From Branchipolynoe longqiensis (taxonomy: Eukaryota; Annelida; Polychaeta; Phyllodocida; Polynoidae): a stretch of 64,000 nucleotides of DNA. The stretch is from the NCBI GenBank assembly GCA_030323885.1, contig CM059187.1, positions 124,976,025-125,040,024 of the forward strand. The letters run 5' to 3'. The position numbers were made by a program, and so were the translations under genes. Below, in pieces: positions 1 through 14,900 of this stretch. The notes beneath the pieces were generated by a model. It saw only the letters and a list, made by a program, of their open reading frames with translations, did no database searches and was not told the DNA's origin. How positions within the stretch are numbered: the stretch's first letter is position 1; the number at the start of each line of letters is the position of its first letter.

Positions 1-171
1 AAAGGGGCCTCATTTGGAAGGAAGTACTCTACATGTGGGGTTTGCCCTCAATGTCACACAATTTCAACCTCTAGAATAATGATGGGATATGGTATAGACT
101 AATTAGCCTAATTGGTCTTTATCTTATCCCACATAGACTCGACAGAGGGTGTTATATTAGATAGATGATAT

Positions 172-556
172 TAGATAAAAGATTCATCCCCCCATCCAGA
201 GTAGGGGTGAATGACAACATAGTCAAAATACGGGTAGAAATTGCTTTAGTATGGAACAGGAGGTGGAATTCCTGGTTCCAGTATCAAATAGCTACTTATA
301 TTGGCACAACGTTGGTGACATTGGAGAGAATGCAAAAAAAAACAAGATGGCGACCATAGAATGGTGTCTGTTTCACTTTTAAAGTAAATTAAAATACATG
401 TTTTATTATAGCTTTCAATTCAAATGTCGATGAAGAATATATTTTGCTTCATGAATTAAAAAATTATGCGCTGATTTCATTTACCCAGCCTTTCGCCACT
501 TTTTCTATTCAGTCGTTCTCCACCCCTACTGCCATCTGGGGTGAATCTTTATCTAG
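172..556. mobile_element. TIR element, GATAAAAGATTCA family
   Basis: The left end TTAGATAAAAGATTCA and right end TGAATCTTTATCTA are inverted repeats about 385 bp apart. A related shorter element lies at 26993-27256, and another end at 30160-30300 shares the interior phrase tctcccatttcaccaactctg. It has no transposase frame, so it is a non-autonomous MITE. Confidence 0.55.
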
Positions 557-635
557 TGTTATATCACTTAATAACTTAGGGAAGTGCCTAATCGTGCAAT
601 TGGCTCAATTGGTGATATAAAAATATGCAACTTTG

Positions 636-860
636 CAACCCCTCTACCTAAGCACACATTACCAACCTCTATTCATTGCTTTCACCCCTGTACCTAACAA
701 AAAACTACCCGCCTCCACCCACCCCTTCATCTCTTTACCTAACAGGCTATACGCATGTACCTCCACTTTACCTATTACCCGGTTCTTCCAACGTCCTTCA
801 TCTCCATTTCTAACACAATAAAGGCCTCTACCTACTGACTTCAGATCCATGTCTAATACA
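636..860. repeat. CT-rich degenerate minisatellite, block 1
   Basis: A diverged unit near 45 bp (phrases such as ccttcatctctttacctaac) repeats several times. The same unit recurs at about 1470-1670. Open frames here are by-products of the repeat. Confidence 0.5.
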
Positions 861-1469
861 CACCATCCACAAAGGGCTACTAGAGCAAATAATGCGCCAC
901 TAATAAAGCAGAACAGAAGCCAAATAAAAGCTCATGAGAGAAGCACGCTGGAAACGGTTGTCAAGGTGTGGAATGCCCAAACGGTAAAGGAATGACAATT
1001 CCTGACCTAACAACTTACAAAAAATATCTGTGCAAAATAAGGCTAGGAAACCCCCACTAAGTTGATATGTCACGGCCCACCAGCGGGAAGCCCAATGGAA
1101 GGTAACCATGCCAAAAGTAGCCAGATAACACAACACACAGCTACGTACAAGCCTATGATATGTAAATAGGAGTAGGCTAGTCTAGTAATAAGAGTAGAAC
1201 AAAATAAAATACATAGATGCCAAGAAAATACAAAAAAAACTAACATAGGCTACTAACCATACCAACCAATTATCTATCTGCTACTGAAATGCAGGCAATC
1301 AAATAACTTGTCAGCAGATACTGTGTGGTAAGATAACACCAACACTACAACTGGCCAGCATTGAAAACAAGCCTGGGTACCCGGGCTTATATGCTAAGGA
1401 CAGTATAAATACAGCCTCAATAAAAACAATTTTTTTAAATAAGAAATTCACTTTTTTCATATTCTTACG
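861..1469 (+). other. No gene; one short interspersed repeat end
   Basis: No coding signal. Bases 1357-1415 (aacaagcctgggtacccggg and following) recur inverted at 16965-17030, so both are ends of one unnamed repeat. Confidence 0.4.
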
Positions 1470-1672
1470 CTACCAGCCTCTATCCACTGCCTTCATCTTA
1501 CTTAATATGCTATCCACATTTACCCAGTCCCTTCATTCACTTACCTAACACACTATCTGCCACTACCTTCATCTTAGCTAAAACACAGCACCCCATTCTA
1601 CCGACTTCCTTCATCTCTGTGCCTGACACACTACCTCCTCTACCTAGTCACTTCATCCTACATAAATTTCCA
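1470..1672. repeat. CT-rich degenerate minisatellite, block 2
   Basis: Same unit as the block at 636-860 (cctaacacactatctgcc, ccttcatct). The 600 bp between the blocks do not carry it. Confidence 0.45.
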
Positions 1673-1775
1673 TGGCCGCCATGTGAATAACCAATCATCA
1701 GTTAGCCGCACAGCCACCGTGCGAATATAGCCTCGGCCGTCACTTAAAGGTAAAAGATGCAAGTTTAAATTCACA

Positions 1776-1994
1776 ATCATCATCATCATGCTGTCGGTCG
1801 CGATGCGACAAAGACTGCTTTCATTACTTGACTGCCGCTTTCCACTTAGCTCTCTGCTGTGAGGGTGATGTCCATGAGTCGGTCTTAATGTCTCTCAGCT
1901 TCAGGTTTCTCTTTATGGTATCCTTGAACTGGAGACGAGGGCGCCCTCTCTTTCTGTAACCAGAAGACAGTTGAGAATAGAATTTACAATAGAC
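1776..1994 (-). pseudogene. LINE 3' end, reverse transcriptase C-terminus
   Basis: On the minus strand the frame ends [20 protein letters not shown]...AAVK then stop, followed by a (GAT)n tail. This is the usual C-terminus of a Jockey/CR1/RTE-type non-LTR retrotransposon, with GRPRLQFKDTIKRNLK upstream. It is 5'-truncated. Further tails are at 4905-5063, 46929-47080 and 59605-59765. Confidence 0.7.
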
Positions 1995-2595
1995 TAAAGC
2001 CGTGTTCACACCGGAAAAGTTTAAAGCGATTTAGACAAGGCGAATCATATGAATCGATTTAGTTTGAAAGTGTTTCGCGTTCACACGGGCAGTGCTTTGA
2101 GTCGGTATAAGGCGGAAGTGGATATCTGCGCATGAGCAATTCCAGACTAACCAGCGCCAGTTTCGGTTAGTCGACGTCGGCATGAGAGAGTGTGGGTTTG
2201 ACCTAGATCTGTTTCGACTGAATCGTATTGTTTTGGAACGGTCAAAACTTCTGCTGGGCAGTGAAACCCTAAAAATAAATGATGAAAAAAATATCTGTGC
2301 ACAGCTAGCAGTTTTATAGAGCAAATTTACCGGAAAGTCAACACACTCAGGTCTCGACTCTCACGTCCTTAATCCGCCTCAAGTAAGTCGGTTGCGTTCA
2401 CATGGGCGATATAAGTCGAATCATAAAATTCGGTTCATATAAACCACCTACAGAGGTGGTATAGATGAAGCAATCTAGCTGAATCGATTCAGCCCTAAAT
2501 CGCTTTAGCGTCGCGTTCACACAGCGAATGTGCGTCGAACTAGGCAAGTCGATTTATATGAATCGATTTAAAGTGCATGTGTGAACACAGCTTAA
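1995..2595. mobile_element. Foldback element, GAATCGATTT-saturated
   Basis: The ends are TAAAGCCGTGTTCACACC and GTGTGAACACAGCTTAA, inverted. The interior repeats GAATCGATTT-like and CGATTTA motifs on both strands. It has no protein frame. The TTAA-like border and CACAC core match the terminal theme of the elements at 8068, 14384 and 37722. Confidence 0.6.
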
Positions 2596-2882
2596 CATTA
2601 ACAACCATTCATAGAAACCGTATAGGAGGTCCGAACTAACCTTCTTATTGAGTATTACCTATCTAATTAAGTCTACATATATACTAAGTGTGTGTTTCAA
2701 ATAGGGGAAACATGTAAAAATAATATGTTCAACATTCAATCAATTAATCAAATATACACCCAAAACCTATTGTCCTATGACAATATACAGAGCGAGTCTT
2801 TTTTTTGTGTGCAGCAGGAAAGACGTACAGTCCAGTATTAAAAGACTTCCCCCTTGGAATCTTACAAAAACATATACTTCAG
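2596..2882 (+). other. Intronic or upstream sequence, nothing recognised
   Basis: AT-rich sequence between the foldback element and exon a. No upstream exon or promoter could be supported. Confidence 0.3.
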
Positions 2883-2922
2883 GCTAGACATCTGCCAGTA
2901 TGTGTCGTCTTCAGAAAACAAG
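2883..2922 (+). CDS. Exon a of the multi-Trx gene (residues 1-13)
   Basis: Acceptor cttcag precedes it and donor gttagt follows. In phase 0 to 1 it reads [13 protein letters not shown], a hydrophobic strand such as opens a Trx fold. Its last base completes Ala with the next exon. It is short (40 nt), so it rests mainly on phase fit and on VCVVF aligning with the Trx beta strand that normally precedes the active site; QAGQ takes the place of CXXC. This is the least certain exon. Confidence 0.5.
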
Positions 2923-5900
2923 GTTAGTCGTATTATATTGGTCTTATCTCCGACATCTGCTCACGTCACTTCCGCAACCGAGACGGTCATAGCACAGCCA
3001 CCGCCCGCTGCCTAGATTCTGGTTATGTCATTGAGTATTACTTATTTGTGTGGATATTATAAAAGACATGGGCGACGTTGATTTAGTCTAACATTAGACT
3101 ATAATTCATAGTCTAATATTAGATTGCCATCGACGAAGCAGATCTTGGCCACCTTTGAAACTAATTAAACTAATCAATGTAATCTACGAGGAAATAAAGT
3201 GTGAATGGATCTGGAAAAAAGAAAGATTATTCAGAGCTTAAAAACCATCAAATTAAAGAAATAAAATATATATGGATGTAATATTCCAGAATCAATGTTA
3301 TTTTTTATTGACGTATGCAAATACAGGGTTGATACAATGTTCTGAATTCTTAGTTAGTTATGGATCCAATATGACTATCGTCTGTATTTCCAAACATTAC
3401 TTTTGTATTACTTTTATTTGTGCAGCTGGACAGGGTACATATGTTGAACACACCGCCAAAACTATATGGAAAGAAGGTTTACGGACGAAGGAGGATTACT
3501 CTTACTGGCAACTGGGATCACTTGTAAACACACAGGTAAATATGCAAAGATTAAATTTGATGTCAGTCATTGTATATATTTCCGTTATATTATGATTTGT
3601 TAGCCATGAAGATGACATAGTGATACTATTAGTATTACCGGAGATATTTTATATTAATAGAGAAGAGGTACACCTAGATCAGTTAATGTAATCAAAAAGG
3701 ATCTGTGTCTTACTCAATTTTATTAACATATCTCGGGATCAGAGCAGGGAGCTCCCCTGTCAACGGTGAGCATACATACTTATCCTACATATAAGAAAGC
3801 ATTATTATATATAAACTAAGAGAATAATTATATTAAAAGGACTATTTAAATAGCACTCTAGCAGTTATCCATTTTCTATTTTATCCCACTTACAGAGACA
3901 CGCTGGTTAGATAGAGAATATTACAATATTAAGAATGGCAGCGCTGAATACTGATAGCTATAGTACAAGTGGTGTAAACCAGACCTAAGTATACATATAC
4001 TTCATTATATTCCCGACAGGGACCAGACTCGATGGCCGAATGAGTTGAGCATCCGTCTCCCGTTTTGGTAGTTCGTGGGATTCGAACCCATCAACCCTGG
4101 CCGAGTCAAACCAATGACCTAAAAATTGATATTTGTTGCTTCCTAACCAGGCGCCCGACATTATTTGGATACGGCAAGGGCTGGTTGGCTATGTGTCAGG
4201 ATAATGTGAGTGGGTAGGACATCAAATCATGGTGCTACCAGCCTGGTCTCCCAATGGGGTGACACTATTAAGTCGCCATGAGTGCACAGTGTCACAAGTC
4301 TGTATCCATCCTGACATGACGTTAGATGTTACCATGACATAAAACTCCAACAACCAACCAACCAACCAACTATTCCCGACACATGCTTAACAATGTCAGA
4401 CACTCGATAACATCATTACAAAACTTGATGGTTAGTTATCTATGTAGCTGTCATAACGTATGTGCAAATATTTGTATGGTTTAACTTTGGTTATATTTTG
4501 GTGTCTAGGCATCTCAGATTGGGCTGGAGCGACCTCTGCCGGAACTACGCTGCTATACAAGTCCACAGCGCTACGTAGAATATGGTGGTAGGGGATCGAA
4601 AAAGTCCTTGGTAGCTTGGATGCAAACTCAGGTACCTTTTACACAGTATATTTATTTGTATGAATGTAACTGGATGCTCACTTGACACTAATATCAGTAT
4701 AAAACACATTATTTATTTCCATTTAGTGTTGCTAGGACGTAAAATTCCAACAACCAACCAATTTACGTTTAGAATTGATAACGTTTTCGCCTTCAAGTAT
4801 GCATATTGCATATGGCTATCCACTACCATTTAGGTGTCACAACGCACATGTCAAATTTGTACACTGCTCATTTATATGTAGGCCTACTATAAAATAATCA
4901 AGAGAAACCTGAAGCTGAGAGACATTAAGACCGACTCATGGACATGGACATTACTCACACAGCAGAGAGCTAAATGGAGAGCGACAGTCAAGTAATGAAA
5001 GCAGTCTTTGTTGCATTGCGACCAACAGCATGATAATGATGATGATGATGATGATGACATAAAACCATATCTAATTATTATTAGATAGCTTAGAGAGGAA
5101 TGTCCATCGCATCCTTGATCCAGAATATTGTATGACAGTACTGAAACGATATATAAATTCAGACAACTACTGGATAATTGCTTTCTGTGGTAAATAGGTG
5201 GAGAGTTAATGTATCACAGTTCGTCAGTTGGTATTTTCCCTTTTTTTTAAATCTTTTCTTCTTTTTTTGTTGTTCTTTCTTTCGTTCTTTCTTTCTTTCG
5301 TTCTTTCTTTCATTCTTTTTTTCGTTCTTTCTTTCCTAGAAAAAGAAAATAAACAAAGATATATGCCAATTTCAATTCAATTCAATTCAATTCTTTTATT
5401 TTAACTCGCTGCAAGGTATGCTTACAATAACCTGAGGTGATACAATACATGCATACACATTCCTTACAGACAGAAAGGATCTCAGAAAAGCGATGCTTAT
5501 CTAGCTGGTCTCCATACTGCTACTAGTGCTAGCATAGGACCCTTACTTAGTGCTCACATTTGACATAAACTCTTGAGAATGTGTTACCCTATAAACAATG
5601 CAAACATAATAATAACCAACAATGGGCCACTAATGCTTGGTTCTCAGCATTAACACCAGATGGCACCACCAACGGCTATTGACTGCAAGACGCTGTCTAG
5701 TCATGGTGTTGCCACCTACTGGAAAACAACTGTGGCGTTTTGACTGGTATTTTAATCACATGCGTTATTTTATACTAACTGAACGAGGAAATTGCGCCAA
5801 GAATATTTGCCCTTTTGAACAATTATTATCGAAGTCATTCTTCGAGATCAACATCCAAATTAGTATTATATGAAAATTTGGATTATTGAATTTGTTATCA

Positions 5901-8900
5901 CAGTAATACATAATATATATATGCTATGATCGGTGAACCTGTCATGTGCGAACACATGTTCAATGGACAAACTAGTGTTGACTCATTTTACTGTATCTTT
6001 AATGTCAGATCACGTTCAATGTCAATACAACATCGGTCCAAATCATGCAAATGTAGAGTTGCCGTTTAGTGACAGGTACCGTAGTTGTTCTGTTACCATA
6101 CCGAACTGGCATTACAGGCCCAACATGGCCTAGATCAGCCAGATGAGGATCTGTAAGTTAATCTGTAAAGTACTACTGTTTTATTAGAATATATCAGATA
6201 ATTTCACATTCATTGACTAATATGGCTAAATTATATGCCATTGTTGCTGTTATTGGTGTAGGCTTTGTTGTATGAAAACGGGCTCCCTGAGGCAAGCCTC
6301 TCGGCTGTGAACAATTCTACACTACACCGACGTTACACCTTGCTTGGGTTCTCGTCATCCCTTCACCATTACACCTTGGAGGATCTCCTTGCTGAGGTAT
6401 ATATTCCATGTAGTATATTCTATGCACAAATTATAAATACACCGTAGCATACATCAATCATATTGTTCCCAAATGAGACATCAATACTTTAAATCATAGT
6501 GAAATTAAATAGATGTTTCTCAACAATAAACTTAGCAATATCATATGTCCCACAGTCTTCTTGTATGTATTGGTAATTTTACTGTTCCTACATGTTAATA
6601 ATTTCCTCTAAGTGAATTAAGTATTTACTAACTTCTATAATTTCATTCATACTCGAAATTAAACGTTCGTATCCTATAGCCTATATAGTAATTTTGTGCA
6701 ATATTATGTGGACATATATACACACATATATGTATATATATATGTTTACATGTATGTTGAGATATATATATATATATATCTTTATATATATCTTTATATA
6801 TATCTTTATATTATATTTGTATATATATATCTTTATATATATCTTTATATATATATATCTGTATATATACCTTTATATATATCTTTATATATATTTATGT
6901 TTATGGATATCCTTTGCATTATCTTATCTATTTCAGCTTCACGAAGAGCTACCATCTGATATTGCTGTCTTCTTTGTGCATGCACATAATGCTGATGTTA
7001 GGTATGTGATGCTAACCGTTTGAGAACTAAGCTTGAGAAGTAAGACGCTAATAAGACAGATAGCAAAACAATGTCATGTTTCCATCTAGAAATAAGGGAA
7101 ATATGTTCAAGCTTACAGATATCTATATTATGTATACTTTAAGAAACGCAACTTTGGGCCTAATTACTGGCGATACTTGTTACTTAGGCCTGTAGTATTC
7201 AATAGATGTTCACGGACTCTTCATTCACGATCTGCTTATGTCTGATACCCAGTCACACTTGGCTTGCATTTGCTTGCGATCGTTTCGCGACCTTTTTGCG
7301 ACCACCATACAACCACCTTATGACCGGTTAGCGAGTGGTCGGTGACCACTCGGCAACCATTTCAGGAGATTTTGGTCGCAAGGAAGTTGCTGCTGCACTT
7401 GCAACCTCCTCGTGACCAGTGTGATCAGTGCGTGGTCGGTGAGTGGTCACGAGTGGTTGGTGACCACTTGCCGACTGCCGCGCCAGGAGCGTGAGAATTT
7501 TGGTTGCTGAGCGGTTGCCGACTCAGCAACCAACCCTCCTAAACTCTGGCGAACGCTATGCCAGGAGCATCAGAATTTGGGTCGGTGACAGGTGACTGAC
7601 CAATCTCCCTAAACATTGGCAAGCAGTCGCCGACTGCTCGGTGACCGCTCGCCAATCGCTCGCCGACCGTGCCTTTGATTCAATGCAGCGACGTCGCAAG
7701 CGAACGCTGGCCGTGGTGTGACTGGGGCTTGGATAAGCGTCGCATAAACGAGGGTTGAGAGTGGTGTATGTTATAAAATCAAATCTGGGGCGTTAACAAT
7801 AGCACCAAACGATTTAATTAGTGTAAATGTTCCGATTTAAACTTGTTCTTTTCTGCAGGGCCCTCTCTAACATATCTCGGGTGGTGGGTGGATCTGCCTT
7901 AGTTTTCCTGGCACAGCGAAAGCTACACGAGGACATTAAGGTGGCATATACGATGACAAAGGTGGACATTACAAGGCATAATGTCGACGTCTTTATGGCG
8001 AGCAAAGACGTCCCAGCTCTCCACATGAATGAGGTAAGTGACTCAATTGATAATTGTATTCTCAATGTAAAGCTAGGGACAGACAGGATGCGTGCGTTGC
8101 GCGGGCAGCAGGTACAACCGGACGGCATGTGGTTCTCACGAGGAAATAGCGAACACACTGGACACGGACGGCACGCGACAAAAAACTTGACTTTACCCGA
8201 CCTCACTCTACCCGACCTCACTCTACCTGACCTCAGTCTACCCGACCTCACTCTACCCGACCTCACCTCACTCTACCCGACCTGAATTTACACGACTTGA
8301 CTTTACACTCTTGTAAAGTCAATTCGTATAAAGTCTATTCGTGTAAAGTCAGGTCAGGTAAAGTCAGGTCGGGTAAAGTCAGGTCGGGTAAAGTCAGGTC
8401 GTGTAAATTCAGGTCGTGTAAAGTCAAGTCGGGTAAGGTCAAGTCGGGTAAAGTCAAGTCGGGTAAAGTCAGGTCGGTTAAAGTCAAGTCGGATAAAGTC
8501 AAGTCGGGAAAAGTTGGGCAAAGTCAGGAAAAGTTGGGCAAAGTCAGTCAAAATCCAAGTGGCACCATTCGTCAAGCGGCAAAAATTGCTCCAGAAGCGA
8601 GCCTATCCTGCCGTGCGACGCCTGCGTGAGAACCGTGTGAGAACCGCCCACGCCAGTGTGTTCAGCTTCTCTTTGTTACATACATTTTGATTTTTGCTGC
8701 ATGATGTCTGCGCAAGAACCGCGTGACGTCCGCGTCCAGTGTGTTCACAGCTTTATGAAAATAGAATTTCCTCTCAAATTAGTACATTCTCACAAGAAGC
8801 GTATTATTTATACTATATTTCCCCAGACAATCATGTAAAAGTATACCGATACATAGGTTAGCTTAAAAGAGAAAATAAAATAAATTAAGGGTTAATATTG

Positions 8901-11900
8901 TTATGTAATTTCCCCTATGTTTATTGTTAGTATTTTACCGTTTTTTCTTTATTTTGAAGCTGTAGTCTAGGAATTTAAAGGTTGTCAGAAGTGTACGTTT
9001 TTATTTTTTACATATATATTTCTTTTTATTACGTTTGTTGATGAAGTGAGCACAATTTTAATCGCAGACAATTGGTCTTCCTTTTTCCTATGTTACTTGC
9101 CATGTCCTAGTAATACCGAGCGCCAGGCTAGGTATCAACACGTATAAATTTGTAAGTCATTAATCTGACTCAGCCAGGATTTGAACACCATACCTTCAAA
9201 TACCATGGGTTCGAATCCTCCGACCTGTCACATGGGAAGCGGTTGCTCAATTGATTCGGCCATCCCGTCGGCGAAACGATAGAAGACGATAGAATCCATG
9301 TGTGTGAACAGACTAGATCTACAATCGCATGCTGCCAAGCATTGGATTAATTGATATTTGCATTTTATTCGCCCATTCAGGATAATCTCGGCACCTTGTT
9401 TGAAGAGAGCCGCCATTACCCACCCACCCTTCTTTGTCTGTACGCGTGGTGGGCCCCGGATGTCCTCACCCACCTGCGCGCCCTCCAGCGGACTGCAGAG
9501 GAACTAACGGCCCTCAAGGTCACCGTCAGGTTCGCGCTGCTCGAGGTCAGCGTTCAGACGCAGCATGGTAAGCGCACCTTGCACAGCTCAAGGGTGATGT
9601 ACCGCGCATGCGCTGAAAGGCGAGCTTTAGCGTTTGGTTTCAGATTCTCATATGGATTACAAATAATAATTTGGTTTGAAATTGAGCATATTAGAGACAG
9701 ATATTAGTCAATATTTATGAGCATGCGCTGAAACTGAAAGGTGAGCTTTGGCGTTTGGTTTGAAATTGAATATATTATTAGAGACAGATGTCAGTACATA
9801 TTTATGATTATATAGCATGTAGTAAACGTAATTGCACAATTGGGTAGGTGGGTGGGTGTGGGGTAGCCATGTGCGGGTTCAATTTACACATTACACAACA
9901 CAGATTCCTGGGGTAATTAATTTCTTTACTAGCTGAGACGCTTGGCTTTGAAAAGGGATTGTTGGAGGGGGGTGGGGGGGGGGAGTGTCACTCACATAGG
10001 GCTCCATAAAATTCCTGGTTGCACAGGGCTCTAAATGACTTGGAAACTGGGAAAATATGCCTGAAACTACGCATTTGATGCACAATGACTAAGAACGGAG
10101 TCTTACTCCTACTCTTAGTGATGCATTAAAATGAATATATTTATTAGTTTAAAAACACACCTCAGTCCTACAGTGGATCTTTTAATCACCTTTTATTCCT
10201 TTATTTTCTCCTCAAGCTAAGAAGATATTATAATGTGCAGTACAAATAAGTCCGGAAGTTGTTGCGAATTACTACTGTGACGCATCCTCATAGTAAATGT
10301 GAGGTGTGTAATTAAAGCTGCATAGTTCGATTGATTGAATGATTGGTGGTTGCTTTACACAGTGTCGGCAGCATAGGCCATATTCATGGCGAAGCATAGT
10401 CCGATGAAAACATCAAATTTTCAAAACCAAAACAATGATCTACATTTGATATTACATCTCGAACTTAGATACTGGTGCACTTATTAAACATTTGTCATCA
10501 CATAGAATGGAATACCGAACCAATTTAATAGAACCTATTAGTATTACCGCTGAAGTCTAGGTTGTGTGTGGCGTGCTTGCCAAAATTGATTTAGTACATT
10601 TGCACTTCAAATATCTAAAAAAGAAGTTGACCATTTAAAATAAAAGTTACTTCAAACTAAAGTATGGTAGATTACAATGATCACCCTAATAAATAGTAAT
10701 ATATTTATCTCAGAACATGACAGAAACTAAAAGCCATCGGACTATGCAACTTTAAATAAGCATGGCTGAGGTACTTGTATTCAGATACACCAAGCCGCTG
10801 TATAGAGGGGGTGTAATGACGTCACAAGACAACTTTCGGTGGCCATATTGGATTACATACAGAAGGTTTGCAACTGCATACACTGTTCTTATTTACTGAT
10901 TTGTTGGTGACAAGTGTTCACACTTCCTGTCTACCATTCGCTATTTCGCTATTTGTCACTGTTTTGAGCAGTTTGGCCTCGGAAGTTGTTGCTAAAGTGC
11001 TGTAAGTGTAAGTAAACACATTGGATGTAAACTTCCCAGAACCTCCCAGAACACAAGAAAACTCAGTTTTACTGCATCTGCATGCATTCACAACATGGCT
11101 AGGTAGGGTGCTCATAATCCGAGATGGCTGTCCGCTGACTGCTGAGTGATGAGGTCACATGCACTCCCTCTATACATTGAGCTTGTTCACACGGTGTAAT
11201 TAGAATTGTGCCATGCGGTAATTTCTAACGACAACCTATGTAGGGCCTATGTAGTACACAATTGATAATGGCGGTGACTGCAATGACTGATGCTCTGACA
11301 GCACATCTCGGCAGTTAGACCCGGCCTCGGCTCGCGTGTATTGGCTGGTGCGAACAGGTGGTGTCATGTCAGAGTTAAGTAAGCAGGCGCATAGTGAGAA
11401 ACACATGCGCGGAAGATGTCCACCATGGCAGCTTATACTACAGTGTCTCTTGTTGCCCCACGCAGCCATCAGCCGACATCTCAACACCATGGTTACCGCC
11501 GCCCTCCCGGCGCTTCTCCTACTCACCACCAGATGGCAGCACCGCACAGGTGAGGCCGCCGCGTGTGGCGATGTGACGCAAAGGACTCAAGCTACAATCT
11601 ATCTTCTCCCCCCCCCCCCCCCACCTTTGGAGGTGGGGATAGTGGGGCTATGGGAGGAGGTACATTAGTCAATTAAGCAGGGGAATTTTCAATCGTGGAC
11701 AATTGGTCTTCGTCATTCCACTGCTCCTCCCCCTATCCCAGTAATGCCGAACGCCAGGTCGCGAGAAGTATCAATTTTTAAGTCATTGGCTAGGAAGCGA
11801 GAAGTATCAGTTTTTTAACTCAACCAAGGTTCGAACCCGGGGATTCGAATCCCATGACCTACCAACTCAGGAGGCGGGTGCTCAACTCATTCGGCCATCC

Positions 11901-14900
11901 CGTCGTGGTGCAAGCGTTACTCTGATGCAGGGGGCGTGTGCCTTCCGTTTGACTGACTGGCACTAGCAGTAGCAGTAGCATCAACATGAATAGTTTCACC
12001 ATGAATAGCAAAATATCCAGGTCCATAAACAATAAATAAGTAGCATAGGTAGGTGTACATACATGTACACATCATAGTAGTTAGTCCTCCTGAGTGGGGA
12101 CAATGATGATTTTTGACAACGGTTGACAAGGATTTTATTTAGACTCTGTCGACCCCTGACACGGTAGGGTATGAGACCAAACGGGATGACCCAATGAGTT
12201 CAGCGTCTGTCTCCGTTTTGGTAGATCATGTGATTCGAACCCACGGGTTTGAACCAGTGTCGAGTCAAACCAATAAAAAACTGATACTTCTCGCTTCCTA
12301 GCCAGGTGGGTGCTGAGCATTATTAGGATAGAGCAAGGACTGGTTGGCTCAATGTCGGGATAATGTGACTGAGTGGGATATCAGGTCATGGTACTGGCAG
12401 CATGGTATCCCAGTGGGGCAGCACTATAAAATCGCCGTGAGTGTGCACTGTCACAAGTCAGTACCCATCCTGATTAGACCTTAGATGTTGCCAGGAGGTA
12501 AACCTCCAACACCCAACCAACCTCCTGAGTATTACTTTGAACCAAGCCTCATCAAAGACCCTATAATACTAAGACGGCTCACTCAGCCTGTACTGTGTAA
12601 TCAAAATGATCAAACCCACCACTTGGTGCGCTGGCTGTTCTCTTGGTTAAACAGTTGCTAAATTATATGTATAAATGTATATATGAATGTGAAAGATGTG
12701 TGATGATGGCAATGATGATGATGATGCTGATGATGATGTGTATTTGTTCATAGCAATTTCATATTGATGTGTATTCATACTTACCTATCTCATGTATAAT
12801 ATAATTGTATGTGTTTACATGTGAAACACCAAACACCAACCAGCAGCCGGGCTGATCAAACCCACCACAAGGTGGCACTGTGAAATTTACATTACCATGG
12901 GAGAGATAGGGAGTGAGCCGTCTTAGTATTATAGGGTCTTTGGCCTCATCCTTCAGCTTTGACTCACTTTAAACCACACAGCCCACCCAGCCTACTTGAA
13001 TGTAAGAACGCCTTTTTCCATTTGTGATGTTCAGTCTTTTAATTGCATTGGCGGTTTGCTGACGATTTATATATTCTTTTTGGTAAACCAATTTATTCTT
13101 TTGAACATTTATAAAAGAATTTCAGCAATGGATCACTCACTAGTTTTCGTACATCCGTGGTTATTTGCATTAATTAGAGAACAGAGTAATCTATACTGTA
13201 TATAGTATTCATAGGGGTCGCATGGGGCCTGGAAAGTGTTGAACTTCATTTGCCCCATTTGAAGGCCTTTAAAAGCCTTGAAATTAACCTATTTTGGGTA
13301 ATTAGACTTAAAAAGCCTTGAATTCTATTAAATTGTCTCCACTGATCTAAATTAGTCTGAAATCGTCATTCGGCATTGTCGATTTTCTTTCTGAAATCCA
13401 AATGAAAATAGTCTTGAATTCCTATCCAAAACAGCCTTTGAAAAGCCTTTGAAATAGCCTTGAATTCCATATCTTCACATGTTTACGGATCCTGTGGTTA
13501 TTTGTATTAATTAGAGAGCACAGTAATCCATACTGTGTACAGTACTCCTCACTCAGAATGTGCTTGCAGATAATATTTAGTTACATAACAAAAATCGAAG
13601 CTAATACACAAGCACCGAGCTTTATATAGCTGCTAGTTTGTTATTAGTAACACGTCCCTCCCACCAGCACTGTCGGTGTTTACTGACAGTGCGTCACATT
13701 TTGGTGAGATGCCCTCACCTACAACCAGTTACAGATGATGTATTTGGAAATGAAGGTGTGGTGGAGTTGTTCCGATTCCATCTGCAACTCATTATTATAT
13801 TTTTAAGAGAAACTGGTTTTTACAAAAAAAATCATTTTCTGTTTTTAATTTGAAGTCTTTTACTGCTGATTTTATTTATCATATACCACTTCTGATTTTA
13901 CCACAGTTGTATGATCTTTTGGCTTATATTTCTGTGCTCTATTTTACCTGTTTGAAATGTAGTTTTTTTTACTCAGAGATGTTTAACCACTATATGATCC
14001 CCAATAGCCGATGTTTACTTTTTGGGCTGGGGGGTCATTAAACAAATAAACAAACAAACAAGCAAACAAATTCCACTCCCGCTCTATCCAACCCTCTTGC
14101 TCCAGTGGTTGGCATCGACCAAGAGGCATTCTCCGACCACCTCCCGACGCCCGGCGCCGTCGTCGAATTCCTACAGCGACAGGGCGTCCGTCTCGTCACG
14201 CCCTCTGGTGAGCAGGTGACGTACCAGCCGTGGGGGCTCGCCGACCAGTCACAGGTAAGGCGCACGTGACTGTTCACCTCACGTGATCGTTGACAGCCAT
14301 AAACCATGTCAATCTAATTACACATCTGCCACCCATGGCAGGTCCGTGATTCATATGCCATACTATCTGCATCCCAGTCACTTATACCCCTGTCACACTA
14401 TGACGTAACGAGCCAACGTAAGCCTGACGTGGTGATTTTTCGTCATTACGTTGGCGTACGTTGGATTACGTTATGATGACGTCAGAATGACGTTAGACTG
14501 ACGTCGAGCTACATCAAATTACGTCGTGTTACGTCGAGTTACGTCAAGGTTTTGGACATGTTCAAAACTTTCGACGTAGCTCAAACGTAAGGGTTTACAT
14601 TCGCCGTACGTTCTGTTCACGTTCAGCGAACGTCAATGACGTTAAACGGACATTAGTCAAACGCTGCTCACTATGTTCAACTATGTTCCACTATGTTGAC
14701 CAACATTAAACCGGGTGGAAATGCCCAGGCGGCGTAATGGGAACGTCAGGAGAAGGTCAGGAGAAGGTCAGGAGAACGTACATTCAACATACATTCAACG
14801 TTTCGCCACCGTCTCATGACGTATGTAACGTCACGTAACATTCTTATGGCGATGGAATAACGTTCATAACATTCCGTGAGCGTAATGACATTGTCCTCTC

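Noticed and set aside
7814..8629. Long frames on both strands with [13 protein letters not shown] repeats
   Set aside because: They come from the palindromic minisatellite; only 7859-8033 on + is a real exon.
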